A DNA stretch of 64,000 nucleotides from Hexactinellida sp. DTS-2022 (taxonomy: Eukaryota > Porifera > Hexactinellida), in NCBI GenBank assembly GCA_028753945.1, contig JAPNXP010000016.1, positions 1,892,001 to 1,956,000 on the forward strand. Direction: 5' to 3'. Below are positions 32,581 through 45,200 of this stretch, one piece after another. The notes under the pieces are model-generated. The model was not told the origin of the DNA. It saw only the letters and a program-made list of their open reading frames with translations, and ran no database searches. Each line of letters begins with the position of its first letter. The first letter of the stretch is position 1. The position numbers and the translations under genes were made by a program.

Positions 32581-33244
32581 AAGGTTTACAGGATATCTCA
32601 ATAAGCTCAAGTGAGTAAAATTACATTTGTACATGCGGCTGTTGCTAATCGCGATCTGTTCAGCCATCTGGAGCAGGTAGATCGCCGCCGCCGCCTCCTC
32701 ATGGCTCGTGAGTAAAGTTATACTCATTGCTAAATGTTGTTGTTATCAAATTGAATTGTAATTGAAAGACACGATGTAAATGTATATATCTCTAAAGAAC
32801 ACACATACTGGAGTAAATAAAAGTTATCCTTTAGCCGGCAAAAAGTATGTTAGTAAAGACACTCATTTTATTGAGAATATATAATAAATAATAAATATAA
32901 TAATAATGTTTACATAAACAAATTTAGATAAATAGATAATTCTAAGATACAAGAAGATTAAAGTTTACAAAAATAGTTGAGTATATTAGAAATTAAATAT
33001 TATAAAGTGAAGATAGACAATTATTCATACATAACAGAAAATTTACGACACTAAGAACAATTACATGTGGGGCATATCCACAAATCATCTTCACCAACAC
33101 AAACTATTAAAACATTGATACTTCTCAAACATTGATTGTGGTGCCAACCATCACATACATCACAACACATCAGTCAACACAAACATCAATATCTTTACTA
33201 ATACTATTACCCGCCTTGTTTAAAATCCCACTTTCTTCACTCCC
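32581..33244. other. Intergenic DNA 3' of the Mutator-like transposase
   Basis: AT-rich with (AATAAT)n near 32880-32910. TTGAGTATATT near 32970 also occurs several times at 35990-36085 beyond the other side of the transposase, so it may be subterminal to the same element. Confidence 0.35.
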
Positions 33245-35030
33245 TCAACATATTTTACCACTCATGTCTATATTCGGTGGCACCTTTGTTGTTTGGGAAA
33301 AGGCCCCGCTCTTATAAGTAGTGGCTCCTCGCTTCCGGGAGCGCTTCGACTGTTTTAGAGACCACCTACGCTTTGTATTTTCAATGCATTTTATACTAGT
33401 TACAATTCTCTCATTATCAAATTCTTTTATTAATTTATCAATTGAAATAAAACTGTTCAATCCTAAATTATTAATTATCCCTTGAAATCCAGCTACCCCC
33501 TCGTTGAAACGAATTATACCTAAACTGCATCCTAATTCCATCAAACTCAAATCGATCGGCTTAGTTTTGCTAATACAATCCCAAATCATCCCATGAAGGT
33601 CTCGTTTAGATTTGAGGTGTTACCACCCTGAACCTTTTCCAAAAATGACAAGGAAAAACAAGGAGCTAAAATTTCTAAAACACGATCCCTACAATCTAAA
33701 CTTATGCACCTGGGATGTTTTGGGATTATATCTCCCAAAGCTACGGCTTTCTGATATTTACAGAATGAATCAACACCCTTCTCACAATATTTATGCATAT
33801 CATTACAATTATCATCATTAGCGGCTAAATGATATATAATTCCCAACAAAGCTTGACGTAATTCAATTAGATCCCCACCTATCATACATTTTACAACAAA
33901 ACCATATAAAGATGTTACCCTATCTATTATGTTATCAGGTAAAAGATTAATTTCATTCGATACATCTATAAAATCGTCATCATCATCCCAATTATCTCTA
34001 CCTTTTTTCAAGTCTCTGAGCGTAGATGGCCTATACAGTTCCCTCACTTTTTTTTCCTGCGACTCAGTTTTGCATTTACTCAATTCATGTTGCGATAGTG
34101 TTTTTTGAGAAGCAATAAACTGTTTTTGTTTTTCTACTAAATGAATTCGAATCCTTATAGTAATATTAAATTCCCCGTAAATATCACTTTCAGCTAATAT
34201 ATTTATACTTTTATCATCACCATCCGCAATTACAGTAGAGTAAATCAATTTCTGTTCAATGGACTTACGAAAAATAACTGGTGGCTAATTTTGATTCTAG
34301 CGCAACCGAACTGTATTTACCATATTCTCGGGCCTGGCAATTCGATTCATGCATTTCTTTCCAAATCTTATATTCTACTAAATCTATTCGTTTTTCCCTT
34401 AGAGCTTGTTGCTTCTCAATACACAACTTACAACTATTACATGCAATTTCATAGCTTAGTACTTTTCCAGTTTCCACGGATATAGCACAAGCAATGCAGT
34501 ATCTAGAAAACCCACCCCCAGATTTCCCCCCCCCCCCTTTTTGATAAGCCCCATCATATGAAACAGTTACTTCTAAAAAATCAGATTCTGCCGTATTGTG
34601 TTTCTCCCTCAGTTCTAATGCAGCCCGGGTACAGCTTGCTTGTGCTACACCCGTAGCAACTTTAGATAAATATGCCTGAGTCTTGTAAAATGCCCTATTA
34701 GACAACGTTGAAGGTAAACCAATGAATGTATTTACCAAATCTAGTCTCGATTTACCAATGCCAGCTAATCTTCCAGCCAAAATTTGTAAAATATTATGGC
34801 CAAACTTTATTGTATTGTCCGTATCAGAAGGGGCACTATTCTGAGGGAGTGTATAAAAAGGAGTCGCTACCAAACACTGATCACAAACAATATAATAATG
34901 CAAGGCCAAACCATTATTGTACGACGTTCGATAGAAAGTCAGCCGACCTTTAATGCAAAACTTACATACTGAAACTTCCGCTAGTGCTCCCTCTAAAATT
35001 CCTATTTCAAAAGTGCATTCCCTTCTACTC
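33245..35030 (-). pseudogene. Mutator-like transposase, frameshifted
   Basis: Three minus-strand blocks in different frames make one protein of the Mutator-like transposase type common in invertebrate genomes: about 35030-34265 (a C-x2-C pair before GLALHYYIVCDQC, then VSYDGAYQKGG and an EIACNSCKLC cysteine cluster), 34248-33586 (IADGDDKS, then GVDSFCKYQKAVALGD) and 33589-33245 (IWDCISK, then ELGCSLGIIRFNEG). Shifts near 34258 and 33588 break it. The VSYDGA and IADGDDKS segments carry Asp residues in positions expected of catalytic acids. It is the body of the element whose leader ORF is at 35392-35712. Confidence 0.75.
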
Positions 35031-35266
35031 TACATAATTTTACATTATCACCCCTAGATTTACCGACAACAAAAACCTCCATCTCCTCAAATGGTGCATC
35101 ATCAAGTACTAGTTTGGAGATTTGTACTAGTTTGGGCAGTTGTAAGCTTCAGGCAACAGAATTTCTTCATGTTCCTGGCTATCTAAAAATGGAATGATCT
35201 CGTTTTGGGTCTCCACAAAAATTCTGGGGACCTTAGCGGACAGCTCAAGAACATCAAGAGACTCCG

Positions 35267-35391
35267 TTACACTTGTTTGGCTGGAGGTTGTGAAACGGGA
35301 ACGTACTCATGAGCTAAGGCCACCTTATCGAGCTTTATGTGTCCACCGAATTTAGGACGCTTTTTAGAGCCAACAACAACTCTACGTTTCA
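35267..35391 (-). pseudogene. N-terminal basic fragment of the same transposon
   Basis: A 40-codon frame starting MKRRVVVGSKKRPKFGG just after the leader ORF's stop, ending at TAA. Lys/Arg-rich starts are typical of these transposases. It is probably the true N-terminus, disconnected by frameshifts. Confidence 0.45.
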
Positions 35392-35712
35392 TTATTTAGG
35401 AGTTACAGAAGCAGTAAATACAAATGTACCTTGCGCTGTCTCGCCAAAATCAAAAGTCTTCGGCACCTCAATATCTTCCTCGGAACTACTAGTAGAGGGA
35501 TCCTTTCGAGGAGGTCCTGGATTCACCTCCACACCACCAACAATCAATAACAGTGTTATTACAGTGGCAACAAGAATTGTGGATATGCCCCACAAAACAT
35601 CCAAAGTCTGTACAAGACTAAAATTTAACTTCTTGGAACTAGAACTGGAAGACAACTTCACTCTTCCATTCCAACCTCCTATCCGGCCTCTCCAGGCCTC
35701 AATGGAAATCAT
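35392..35712 (-). CDS. Transposon leader ORF with 2A-like motif (106 aa)
   Basis: Short minus-strand frame directly upstream of the Mutator-like transposase. Residues 42-58 are a hydrophobic helix, followed at once by GGVEVNPGP (59-67), matching the 2A-like ribosome-skipping motif D-[VI]-E-x-N-P-G-P except for Gly in place of Asp. 2A-like peptides are known at the N-termini of ORFs of several animal transposable elements; here one precedes a DNA-transposon protein. The C-terminal 40 residues are Ser/Glu-rich. The frame ends three bases before the next in-element ATG. The Asp-to-Gly change may weaken skipping. Whether it was once fused to the transposase frame is unclear. Confidence 0.55.
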   Translation of the reverse strand: MISIEAWRGRIGGWNGRVKLSSSSSSKKLNFSLVQTLDVLWGISTILVATVITLLLIVGGVEVNPGPPRKDPSTSSSEEDIEVPKTFDFGETAQGTFVFTASVTPK

Positions 35713-35949
35713 GACTTATTATATAACATAGAGAATTAGAACAAAGAGAAAACAAAAACAAAATAAAAACTAAGAAAATATAAGGAAAGAAATAATGTGA
35801 ATAGAAAGAAAGAATCTAATTTGAAAAGGTTTTGTAAATTATAAGTTTTGAATCAATCAAATGAAGAGAAATGAGGATTATATAGTGATAATAATCTACG
35901 TGTGTGGGCAAATTTGTTTACAAAAATAGAAGTGCCTATTGTAATTGAA

Positions 35950-35978
35950 CGAGCCCTTCGGTCTCGGTCGCTTCGCGA
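35950..35978 (-). repeat. Orphan GCGAAGC repeat tail, minus
   Basis: TCGCGAAGCGACCGAGACCG then AAGGGCTCG before TT on minus, identical to the tails at 2440, 21621 and 51907. No matching head was found nearby. Confidence 0.7.
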
Positions 35979-35983
35979 TAATC

Positions 35984-36090
35984 CAATAAAACTTGAGTAT
36001 ATTTGCAATAATCCAATAAAACTTGAGTATATTTGGAAAAACTTGAGTATATTTACAAATTAGTCGAGTATTGTTGAGTATATTTGGAAT
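35984..36090. repeat. Short tandem array of TTGAGTATATTTG
   Basis: Four to five imperfect copies, two of them preceded by AATAATCCAATAAAAC. Confidence 0.75.
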
Positions 36091-36226
36091 TTTCCCAAAA
36101 TAATAAGATTAAGTTCAGTGGTGTAGAGTATATGAAGTAATTGGAAAGAAGAGTACGGGACAGATGATAATGAAAAATTAGAATATTAATTAATGAGATA
36201 ATTACGTAATAATTTTGTAGGGGGGT

Positions 36227-36335
36227 TTGCAATTGATCAACTCTGAGGATTTTCAATTGATCAACTAAGGTAGGTTGCAATTGATCAACTAAGCTTTGCA
36301 ATTGAACAACAAAGGTGCAATTAGTCAACTGAGGT
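36227..36335. repeat. Tandem array of TTGCAATTGATCAACTAAGG
   Basis: Five diverged units of 19-25 bp, each with CAATTGATCAACT or a close variant. It is non-coding. Confidence 0.8.
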
Positions 36336-36899
36336 AAAGGATACTACTCGAAACGAAGCAGCTGCAAGTTTATTGTCCTACAAAAATATAGAAACGTCCA
36401 TGTATAGAGCAACACGTGAAATTTAACCCACCATTCCACGATCTGCAGCTGAACCCACAAACGTTAGTATGTTGCTAGGAACCCTGACTGTTTATAAAAC
36501 AATTATTGGCGCACGAATACTTTTGGCCAGGCAGTGTACTGTCCAGAAAATTGGGTATCTGGATTTTCCGGTACTGTCCCGTTCCGTCCCGAAAATTAGG
36601 CATACCCAATAAGAGAGGAATATATTCTGTCCTAGCCCACTTCATGCCCGGGTATAATCTGGGCTGCTACACCGGGTCACCCGGTCCAAGCCTGATGTGC
36701 GTGTTTGTACCCATGTCATGTGATCACGGTTTTAATCAGGGTCCATATTAACTTTAAATAATTAGCTGGGAAAATCTAAAAATAATTTTTAGTATGAACT
36801 ATAATTATATAATTACAACAGATTACAGACACTTCAAATGTATGAACAAACAGGCACATCATATATCTATAACACAGTAAAACTAAACTAACTCTCTAG
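36336..36899. other. Intergenic DNA, partly GC-rich
   Basis: 36500-36730 is a GC-richer block with repeated GTACTGTCC/TTCCGTCCC and CCCGG motifs, likely a transposon fragment. No gene was recognised. Confidence 0.35.
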
Positions 36900-39800
36900 T
36901 TATACACTTGATATGACGGGTCCTTTTCTAGGCTTAGGAAGGTTCAAAGGAAGAGCAACTTTTTCTCTCGCAGCGGTATGATACGACACACCTTGTGATG
37001 TGAAAATTGTGTATGTAGGATGTGGCGAGAATACATCTTTCACAAATGGATTCCTGATGGTATATGCAAAGAAGAACACAACACCGATAGGTCCATTCAA
37101 CAGTAGGAATAACCACTCGAAAACTATAGTCAATGTGTTCAGGCGAATGAAATAATTACAGACTGCATTGACAACTAAAAAGAACCAGGGCAGTCCTAGA
37201 ATAGAGATTAGCACTAGAAATTGTACATATAGTGCTCGGTACTGTAAGTAGAAGGCACTACGTGATTCATTAGTTTGTGTGAATGACATTTTATGTGGTT
37301 TGATCCTCCAGCAGAGCTTCATGGTGAGGTAGATTAGAGCTAATACGTTGAGTGCTAACAGTAGCAGAATGGGGCATAGCATACCCCATGTAGAATAGGA
37401 AGGTGGACCACTAGACAAGAAACAAGTCGAATTCCGGACCATGGATTCATATTGGACATAATTATTTGCAATGTCCGGTAATGAAGCGCATAACGTGACA
37501 ATGCAAGGTAACACAGGGAAACCCCATCCAAATAAGAAGTAAAGAATGAAACACCTTAATTGGCCACCAATTTTTTCTTCCCGAAAGAATTGTACCATCA
37601 CAATTCCTATGCAGAGACTCCAAGTAAACACAGCAATCCAAGCGTACTGTGTAACGAGAGAAGCTATGACGCAATAATGGTTGTTCAGTACAGCGTATGG
37701 GAGAATGAATATGAAGACGCTACATCCCAATGTCAATGCTATGGCATAATTGAAATATATCAAGTTAGGCAGACTACAGAAGAATCTCTTCCCAGCAAAG
37801 CAGAAGAGTATTAAGGAAATAGAGAGTGCTAGAAACGACATCGACAACAACACAAAACTGAACATTTTAGAAGCTAGGTTTTCTGCTCGTTCAACTGGAC
37901 GATTGAAACTGACGATTGCCGCGAATGTAGTGAGATGAGTAGTCGCACATACAATGATAGATTCGTTAAAATTAACTAAATTCAGGCCAGTTGTATTGAT
38001 TCCATTCGTATCTTTGAAAGAAATGCATACAGGCGGAACTTTGTCAATGTTTCGGAAACTGTGGGGAAACGAGATGTCAATTGGCTGTACTAGCACAAGA
38101 TTCCCCACGCTGCTTGATTGTGGTAAATGGACATTGAGTGAAATAAATCCAGTTGTACCAGTCTCCTCAATGACTGCTAGGCTCAGGTTGTATGTGATTG
38201 AAGAAATGAAGAAAGATGTTACATTGCCCTGTGTTGCAATCTGATTCAATACAGAAAAAGGGATGTATGCAGTTGGGGAGAGTTGGTTTGAAATTTGAGA
38301 TCTATTTGGAATATTAATATCAGATTCTAGCATTGCCACATCCACACTTTCAAGATAAACTTGTATTCTTTCAGATATTATAATTTTCGGAGCTTGATTT
38401 GCTTGTAGCCCTTGTGATACAGTGTTTATATAGTTTTCAAGCGTAAGAATGAGGGACACGAGTGTTGAGGGGATTTGGCTTGATTCCGTGTTAGTAGAAT
38501 TTGCTGGTCTAATGCGCACTACCTCATTTATAATAGTGGAAGCTAGAGCAATAAGACTGTTGGTTACAGCTTCATCTTGTGCTGTTATTGGATCGATACT
38601 TTCGGTTATTCTTTTAAATTGTTCAATTATATTCATGATCGATTCTATGGTCATTGAATTTGAATTTATTGAATCTATTTGGTTGTTAATATCTGTAATT
38701 AATTCACTTGTAACATTGCTAGGTACTGTAGGAGTAGAATAATATGTATTTGAGATACCATTTGTTGACGGATGTATGCTGGTTATTGTGAAGGCATCTA
38801 GATAAATAACAAAAACACCTAACTTATGCTAATAATATGCATAAGAGTCAGTTTTATACTCTGTCTTCACAAATAAAGCTGTGCGTGCATTGAGTACGGG
38901 CGCTTTGCCAAGTTGCCTTTATGATATAAATAACCTTTTTGCATTCCCAACATTTGAACCCTTGACAGCAATTTCATTCATTAAATGTTATCCCGCTACC
39001 TAACCACACATAATTTCCAATATATAATAGGGTAAAAATCATAGTATTCTCTAAGAATTTAAGCCAAATCTTATTTTTGAATTCAAAAAAGACTGTTTAT
39101 ACATCACTGTATATAATACTATAATATTACTAAGTAATTTGGTATATGTTAATACCCTAATCTGTCTAATGAGTCATGAAGAATCTTTTACATAGTACAA
39201 ATAAATGTTATTACTTTTACTTTTGCACCAGTGATGGACATTGAGGGAGCACACATTTTTGGTAAGCTCACGAGCGCGATCAGGATTTATAGGACGAATG
39301 ACATAATATTAATATAACTAGTATAACTAACTGCAGATAAAACAGGGGGGGGGGTCAATCTTAAGAATACTAACCCATAGGTGACTTCATGGAAAAATAT
39401 ATTTTTAGGGCATACCCCCCCCACCCCCCCTCACGAAGTACCAAGTACTTAACGAATTTATTGCTTTTGGACCCCTACACCCATTCAGTATTTGCCACAA
39501 GTGACACTCTGGAGTTGTCACCTGTGTCAGATTAGCATAAATTGATACGAAGTTAATTACATCTGGTCTCCGAAGTCCTCCTATGAGCATTTTTACCCAA
39601 AACACACTTTTTAAATTTTTTACAATTTTAATTAGTCAGCAATTCTCACCTTTAGGTGTGATAAGATTTAAAAAAATTACCCTTAGTGTAAATTCTTGAT
39701 AATTTGCAGCAAAATTTCGCAATATTGATATTGTTTCGTACCCTCCATGAAGTACCAGGTACTTCATGGATGTACCTTTCAAAATGGGACCCACCACCTG

Positions 39801-40337
39801 GCTATGGGTCAAGTATCTGCCGATTGACCCCCCCTGGATAAAAGTCATGATATAAACCGAGTTAGCAAATAGATATATGCACAACAAAATTACATGAAAT
39901 ATGAAAAAGATAATTCTTTGTATGTGTCTAGAAGTAGACTATAGAGATTTTTTAGTCTAATTCTAAGTATTGAACAAATTACAGTATGAGAAAAATTCTT
40001 GAATTCTTTAAGATCTAAATTTCAGAACTTAACGGATTCTAAGAAGTTCTTGAGAATTCTTAGACTTTCTATTTTTTAAAAACCTTTGGTCTCAATTTGA
40101 CATCATACATAGCTTTATGTTAAGTAGTAAACTCAACTTAATACAAACCCTATGTAACACAGGGTTTGTATTAAGTTGAGTTAATTAATTATCAAATCTC
40201 TCTATTATTAACAAAAATTTTGGTCCCTTGAATGTTCATAGCGAAAAAATTAGTGTACTTTTTAACTTACGAGTCTCACCATTTGATTTCAGACACACTT
40301 CTAGAATGATTACCACCACCAGATGAACATACTTCAT
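36900..40337 (-). CDS. Adhesion GPCR with short N-terminus, two exons (651 aa)
   Basis: Exon 1 (40280-40337) encodes a signal peptide, MKYVHLVVVIILEVCLKS, and ends in phase 1 at GTGAGA. Exon 2 (36900-38797) starts after TTATTTATCTAG. The extracellular part is Ser/Thr/Asn-rich, then a GAIN-like region. The GPS-like element VCATTHLTTF keeps the H-L-T cleavage triad (H307-T309) but lacks the usual Trp residues and two of four Cys. Seven membrane helices follow, with the family B2 signature GWGFP in helix 4 and the extracellular Cys pair. Cell-surface receptor, probably self-cleaved; ligand unknown. Nearly identical in the 7TM to the gene at 54356, with the same intron position. The intron (1.48 kb) holds a MITE. 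Confidence 0.9.
39343..39836. mobile_element. hAT-like MITE in the GPCR intron
   Basis: Starts CAGGGGGGGGGGTCAATC and ends GATTGACCCCCCCTG. GATAAAA is duplicated at 39336-39342 and 39837-39843. It contains two pairs of GTACTT/CCATGAAG hairpins. Confidence 0.8.
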
Positions 40338-40378
40338 AGTTGAATGTTAATATTTTAATCAAACTATTTCCCCCCGCT

Positions 40379-40386
40379 ATTATATA
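40379..40386 (-). promoter_or_regulatory. TATA-like box for the first adhesion GPCR
   Basis: CTATATAATAGC on minus about 45 nt before the ATG at 40337. It lies next to a TTCACG motif also present beside the TATA box of the paralogue at 61551. Confidence 0.5.
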
Positions 40387-42253
40387 GAGTTCACGACATT
40401 GTGCTTTCCTGTCTGCTAGTCCCCCAAAGCCTAAGTTTTATGTAACCATATCATGTGTTTGGTGACGTAGTCTTTTTCACTATATGTGTATTTAGAAGAA
40501 AATCTAAGTTATTAAGTTAATGATCTATTAATTAAATAATAATTTAACATCCTCCCTGTGTTGACAAAATTGTGTCCTATTAGAGCATTGATTTTACTTT
40601 CATCATAATTTAATTTAATAATGTTTACGTAGTAGATCTGATTATTGAAACTAAAGCAAGTATTATTATATAATTACTGCTTCCTAATCCTAGTAAGTGG
40701 CATCTTGCTGCATTAAAATCTAATCTAATCATCGTATCCTCCCGTATTTAGATATTAATTATGTTATACTATAAATGGATATCATTGTTACTTTTCTCGT
40801 TGGTACACTATGTATATTTTTTCTTCGAATTATATATTTGAGCTTAATTTGAAACTTACTAGTTAGGCTGTAATATCTAACTAATTCATGATTGAGGTCA
40901 TAGGCGGCGGACCGGGTTACAGGTAAAACTACATTTAGGGGGCTAAGTCCCCCTAAAGTTCACAAACCTATGTGTATATATGTGTATATTGGTTTGTATG
41001 TTCCGAGTTGATTGAAGAAACTGGACGGTTTCCAAATCTGATTTTTGGCATATATGGGGAACTTTTGGCCCCCGCCAACAAGTTGAGGTTTCCACTAGAA
41101 ATTTCGCACACCTCGCCAAGTTATGACGTCATTGTCACATTTCGAGAAGCATGAAAATTAACTTAATCGCACATAATTCGCGTCCTCTGAAAGATAAAAA
41201 TCTTATAAAAATTACTAGAACTTGCACATTAATGATGCGGACACGTTGGTCACACCAGATCACCAATATGCTACTCATTATTGCATAATTACGTAATCAT
41301 TAATAAAATTCAGCTAACTAGTTTGTTAATCCTATCCATAGAGAGAGAGACATTACCAACGTAAGAATTTCGATAAAATAATCAATGACTTTACGGCTAT
41401 GAAATCAAGAAGGTTATTTAAACAAATGTTGAATTTATTAAACAGTAGGTAAATAATATCTCACGCATGTGCAGGGGGCGGAATTATTACGTTTCGCCCA
41501 AGGCGTAATTTTGTAACGGTAGGTCACTGCAACGAATGTTCGTGATAAAGGGCATTCAAGATAGCAACAATGTTTTTTACAAATTCTATTAGTAACACGA
41601 GGGAAATTAAAAATTCGTTCGAGTAAGCGGATGTCAACTGTATTCACTTATTAGAAACAAATTTGATATTCAAAGTGAGATAGCCCGTCTATTAGCTAGA
41701 ATACATATCTTGCTAATAGAGATTTGATTTGAAATTGATTCGTTTACATGAACTTTTTAATGACTAATCATTGCTATTAAAAATTATTATTACTATGCTC
41801 TAATTCAACATTGAATAAATTACAGTTTAGAAGTTTTTAGTGGTGTAGTTATCGTAAAGTGAGGTTCTCCAATTAGCAAGATATTTAAAATTCATACTAG
41901 ACTTCCGATTAGTCGAACTTTACTGTACGTACTATTTCTAATCATTAATATAACTGTTTTGATTAAATTTAATGAAGCATACCAATACAAAAGAGTAAAA
42001 ATTAGGGGATGAACAATATGCAAATCATTACTAAAGAGTTAATAATAGAACAATTACAGCATAACCTGGGGACAAGTATGAATTATTTACAAACTACTGA
42101 AAATAAATGAAAAACAAAAATTAATTAAAAGGAAATCACTGAGTTCCAACACATACTGAAGTATTAACTAAGATTACTGTTAAATGTTGCAACGCCTAAG
42201 ATTGTGAGTTTAGAGGTTGCAGACGACACACAAATAGTTCAACAGAAAAGGGG
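40387..42253. other. Intergenic DNA with repeat fragments
   Basis: 40976-41200 is a Helitron-like head related to 8818-9000 (CCGAGTTGATTGAAGAAACT, ATTTTTGGCATATA). 41860-41930 holds a decayed MITE end (AGTGAGGTTCTCCAATTAG). No gene was recognised. Confidence 0.4.
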
Positions 42254-45200
42254 TTATTTTATCTTCTGAGGAGACTTCAAGCTGTTGACGCTCCTCAGTA
42301 TCTCGTTTTGGTCCTGTAATTCCTTGATGATTATCCGGAGTTGATCATCTTGACCCTCGTTCTCATTAGCGATGCATCGCGCTACATTTTGAGGGAAGAA
42401 GATAGTCTCGTCATCTTTCAGTTTCTCGAACACAAATCCCTCAATAGCAGTGTGGTCACATGGATCGATGCTATCTAAATACAAGAAAAAGCTTAAATAA
42501 TCCCACATGTTATGCTCATTATTCACATGATTCCGGAATCCAGTGCCCTTGCGGTCGAAGACATAGTTTTCCAAGCCACAAATGAAACAATAATTTTTCA
42601 TATCTTTTTCTTGTTCACTCTTCTCGTCTCTTAGCTGAGAGAATGTGTCCACAATGATACCGAAAACAATGTTCAACAAAATTGTATTCACAACAATGAA
42701 GAAGAGTAGGTCGTATATAATGCGGTCCAATTCACCAGTGAAACTCATTGACCTCTGTGGAATGAATTGGCCTATTGTATCAAGGAGACCCCAACGACCA
42801 ATCGTGACAAAGCATTCATAAAGAGTATGGCAGAAGATATAGGCTTCGCTATCTGGGTTTATCGTTGATTGTGCCTGTATGGAGAATAGTGCAAAACCAA
42901 TTACACCGAAAATGTATAAAATGATGCAACCGAAAAAGGCTACGAAAATGAGCGATTTCCCATTTTTAGTGACAGCTAGTAATACACGTCGAAGTATATC
43001 ACTCAATTCCAACACGTACAATAAACAGATAGGATAAAGATATCCACGTAAGGGCAGTGAAAGTAATGAAGAGAGGAAAATAATGCACATAAATGCAACC
43101 TTGGATCCAAAAATGTTAATTTTTAAGTATTTGGTACCCTTTGGATCTTCCCATTTGAACTTATATTTCAAAGTCGTATGATAACTGATGGATCTAATGC
43201 GATGGAATATATCCGGGATGTAAAAGTTTTTCCAATTAACGATGAAGAATAGAATCAGAAGATCGAGTGCCATAATGAGGTGAATGGCTCCAATTGGGGA
43301 GAAAACGTAATTGTACCAAAATGGGACAATAGGATAAAGGGGAAGAGTTAAGGTTGAGTTTGGAGTTTGTTCATTGCAGTCATAAGTTACGATGCCATTA
43401 ACTTCGGTTGTGGTAACACTGCCACAGGGTGTGTACCATGTCGCTAATAGAAATAGATTAACAACGAAAGTCCAAAATAGGAATAGTCCTTGTCTGAATG
43501 ACTGAAATTTGATGTATTCCTTAATAAACTTATTGTCGCGTAATTTTTTAGAGTAATCTTCTGTCTCTTTAACAGCCTTGAACCATTCTAAGAAATCTCT
43601 GAGTTTGTCCTCTGGAGATTGTCGATTGATTCCCCATTTCACAGCTTCTACTACGTCGTTAGACGCTGAATTGCTGCATTTAAACCGAACCTTATTCAGA
43701 ATGGTTTTTTTATCGTCAGTTTCATATACAATTTCGATAGAGCGTGTATTCTTTTCACAATGAACCCAGGCCTTATTGGCTTTGGAGTTTGTTTCCACAT
43801 CTGGTGCTTTTGCTAAACGATCTTGGTCTGTTTTCGAAACTGTATCAAAATCTTTAGAGTGTAGAATAAAATGATAGAGTTGAAACATGTAATCTTCAGC
43901 AGTTGTTCGAACTTTCTGATCCTGGCATTCTTTTCCAAATTTTATTTCATGAAGACGCCCTAATACACAGTGTATACTATCAATATTGATCAAATTGTAT
44001 AGATCTTTCGCCAAATCCTTTGTTCCCATGCTAGTTTCTTCCATAATACTTTTAAGAAACAAAATCATTGACTTGTACAAAGCTACTTCTTGTTCCACTT
44101 CAATACCTTTTTGAACTGGGCCTTGGAAAATATGATTGACAACATCGATTATTCTAGCATCGAATGCTTCCATTTTATTCGAATAGTTCCCATCAATGAA
44201 TTCAATAATTGTGCTAAAAACTTCCGTGACCAAACTTATGTTATATTTGGTAATCTCTGTATAGACATCCTTCAAGAAATTCACTGCTTTGGAGATAATG
44301 TTGATATTTTCTCCACCGTTGTCTTGTTTACGGAGATAATTTTGCATGAATTTGCAATGACCATCACACATAAGCCCCAACAGCTTAACTGCAACTTCAA
44401 TCTTTCTCAATCTGTTCTTCTTTGTTATTTTCTCTGTTAACATTTTTTCTTCCAATAATTTGTTTTCCTTAGATCGTAGTTCTTCCGTAGTAATAGTAAA
44501 AATATTCTCTTGGCCATTTTTTTTCGATGACATTAACTCCACCCCCTCGTTACAAAATAGTAGATCATTTTCCGTAATATCATTTGTGATATTATTATCG
44601 AGTAGATCATTATCCGTAGGAACTTGGATGTTATTATCGACCACCAAAGTATCTAAATATCCCCTCATTTTCTCAAAACAAAGTATATTCTTGTCTACTT
44701 GAATCTTTAGTTTCCGATTTTCTTTTATAGTACTTCCCCCATTGTACAAAATTGCACTCATTCTTTCTAAAAACTTTCCTTCACTCGAATCTGCAAGGCA
44801 CCGCAACTTTTCTTGTATAGTTACATTTCCTCCGTAAAGCATGTCGATGAGTAGTGCAATACTCTGGAATGAAACAGGCTTACAAGGATGACTGGTCAAC
44901 GTTAACACAATTGATGTAGTTTTATACAAGTTTGCGATATCATTCTGAATTTTCACTACCTTTTTCAATTGACTATGGTACTCTTTCAGGTTTTGTGTTT
45001 TCAAATCATCATCAATGTGTCTGATTTCGTTAAGAATCGCTCCACGCAATAATTGTAATGATTTTAAGTCAAGGCTTTCTTGTTTAACTTTCTCTCTTTC
45101 ATCCATTTCATAGTAGTTTTCATAGGAGTATTCAAGTTGTTTGACGATACTTATGAACAGTTTATCATTATCCACACTACAACCATCTTTTGTGTGTTCG

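Noticed and set aside
36053-36328. 91-codon minus frame
   Set aside because: It translates the CAATTGATCAACT array (repeated VDQLQ); no start context or homology.
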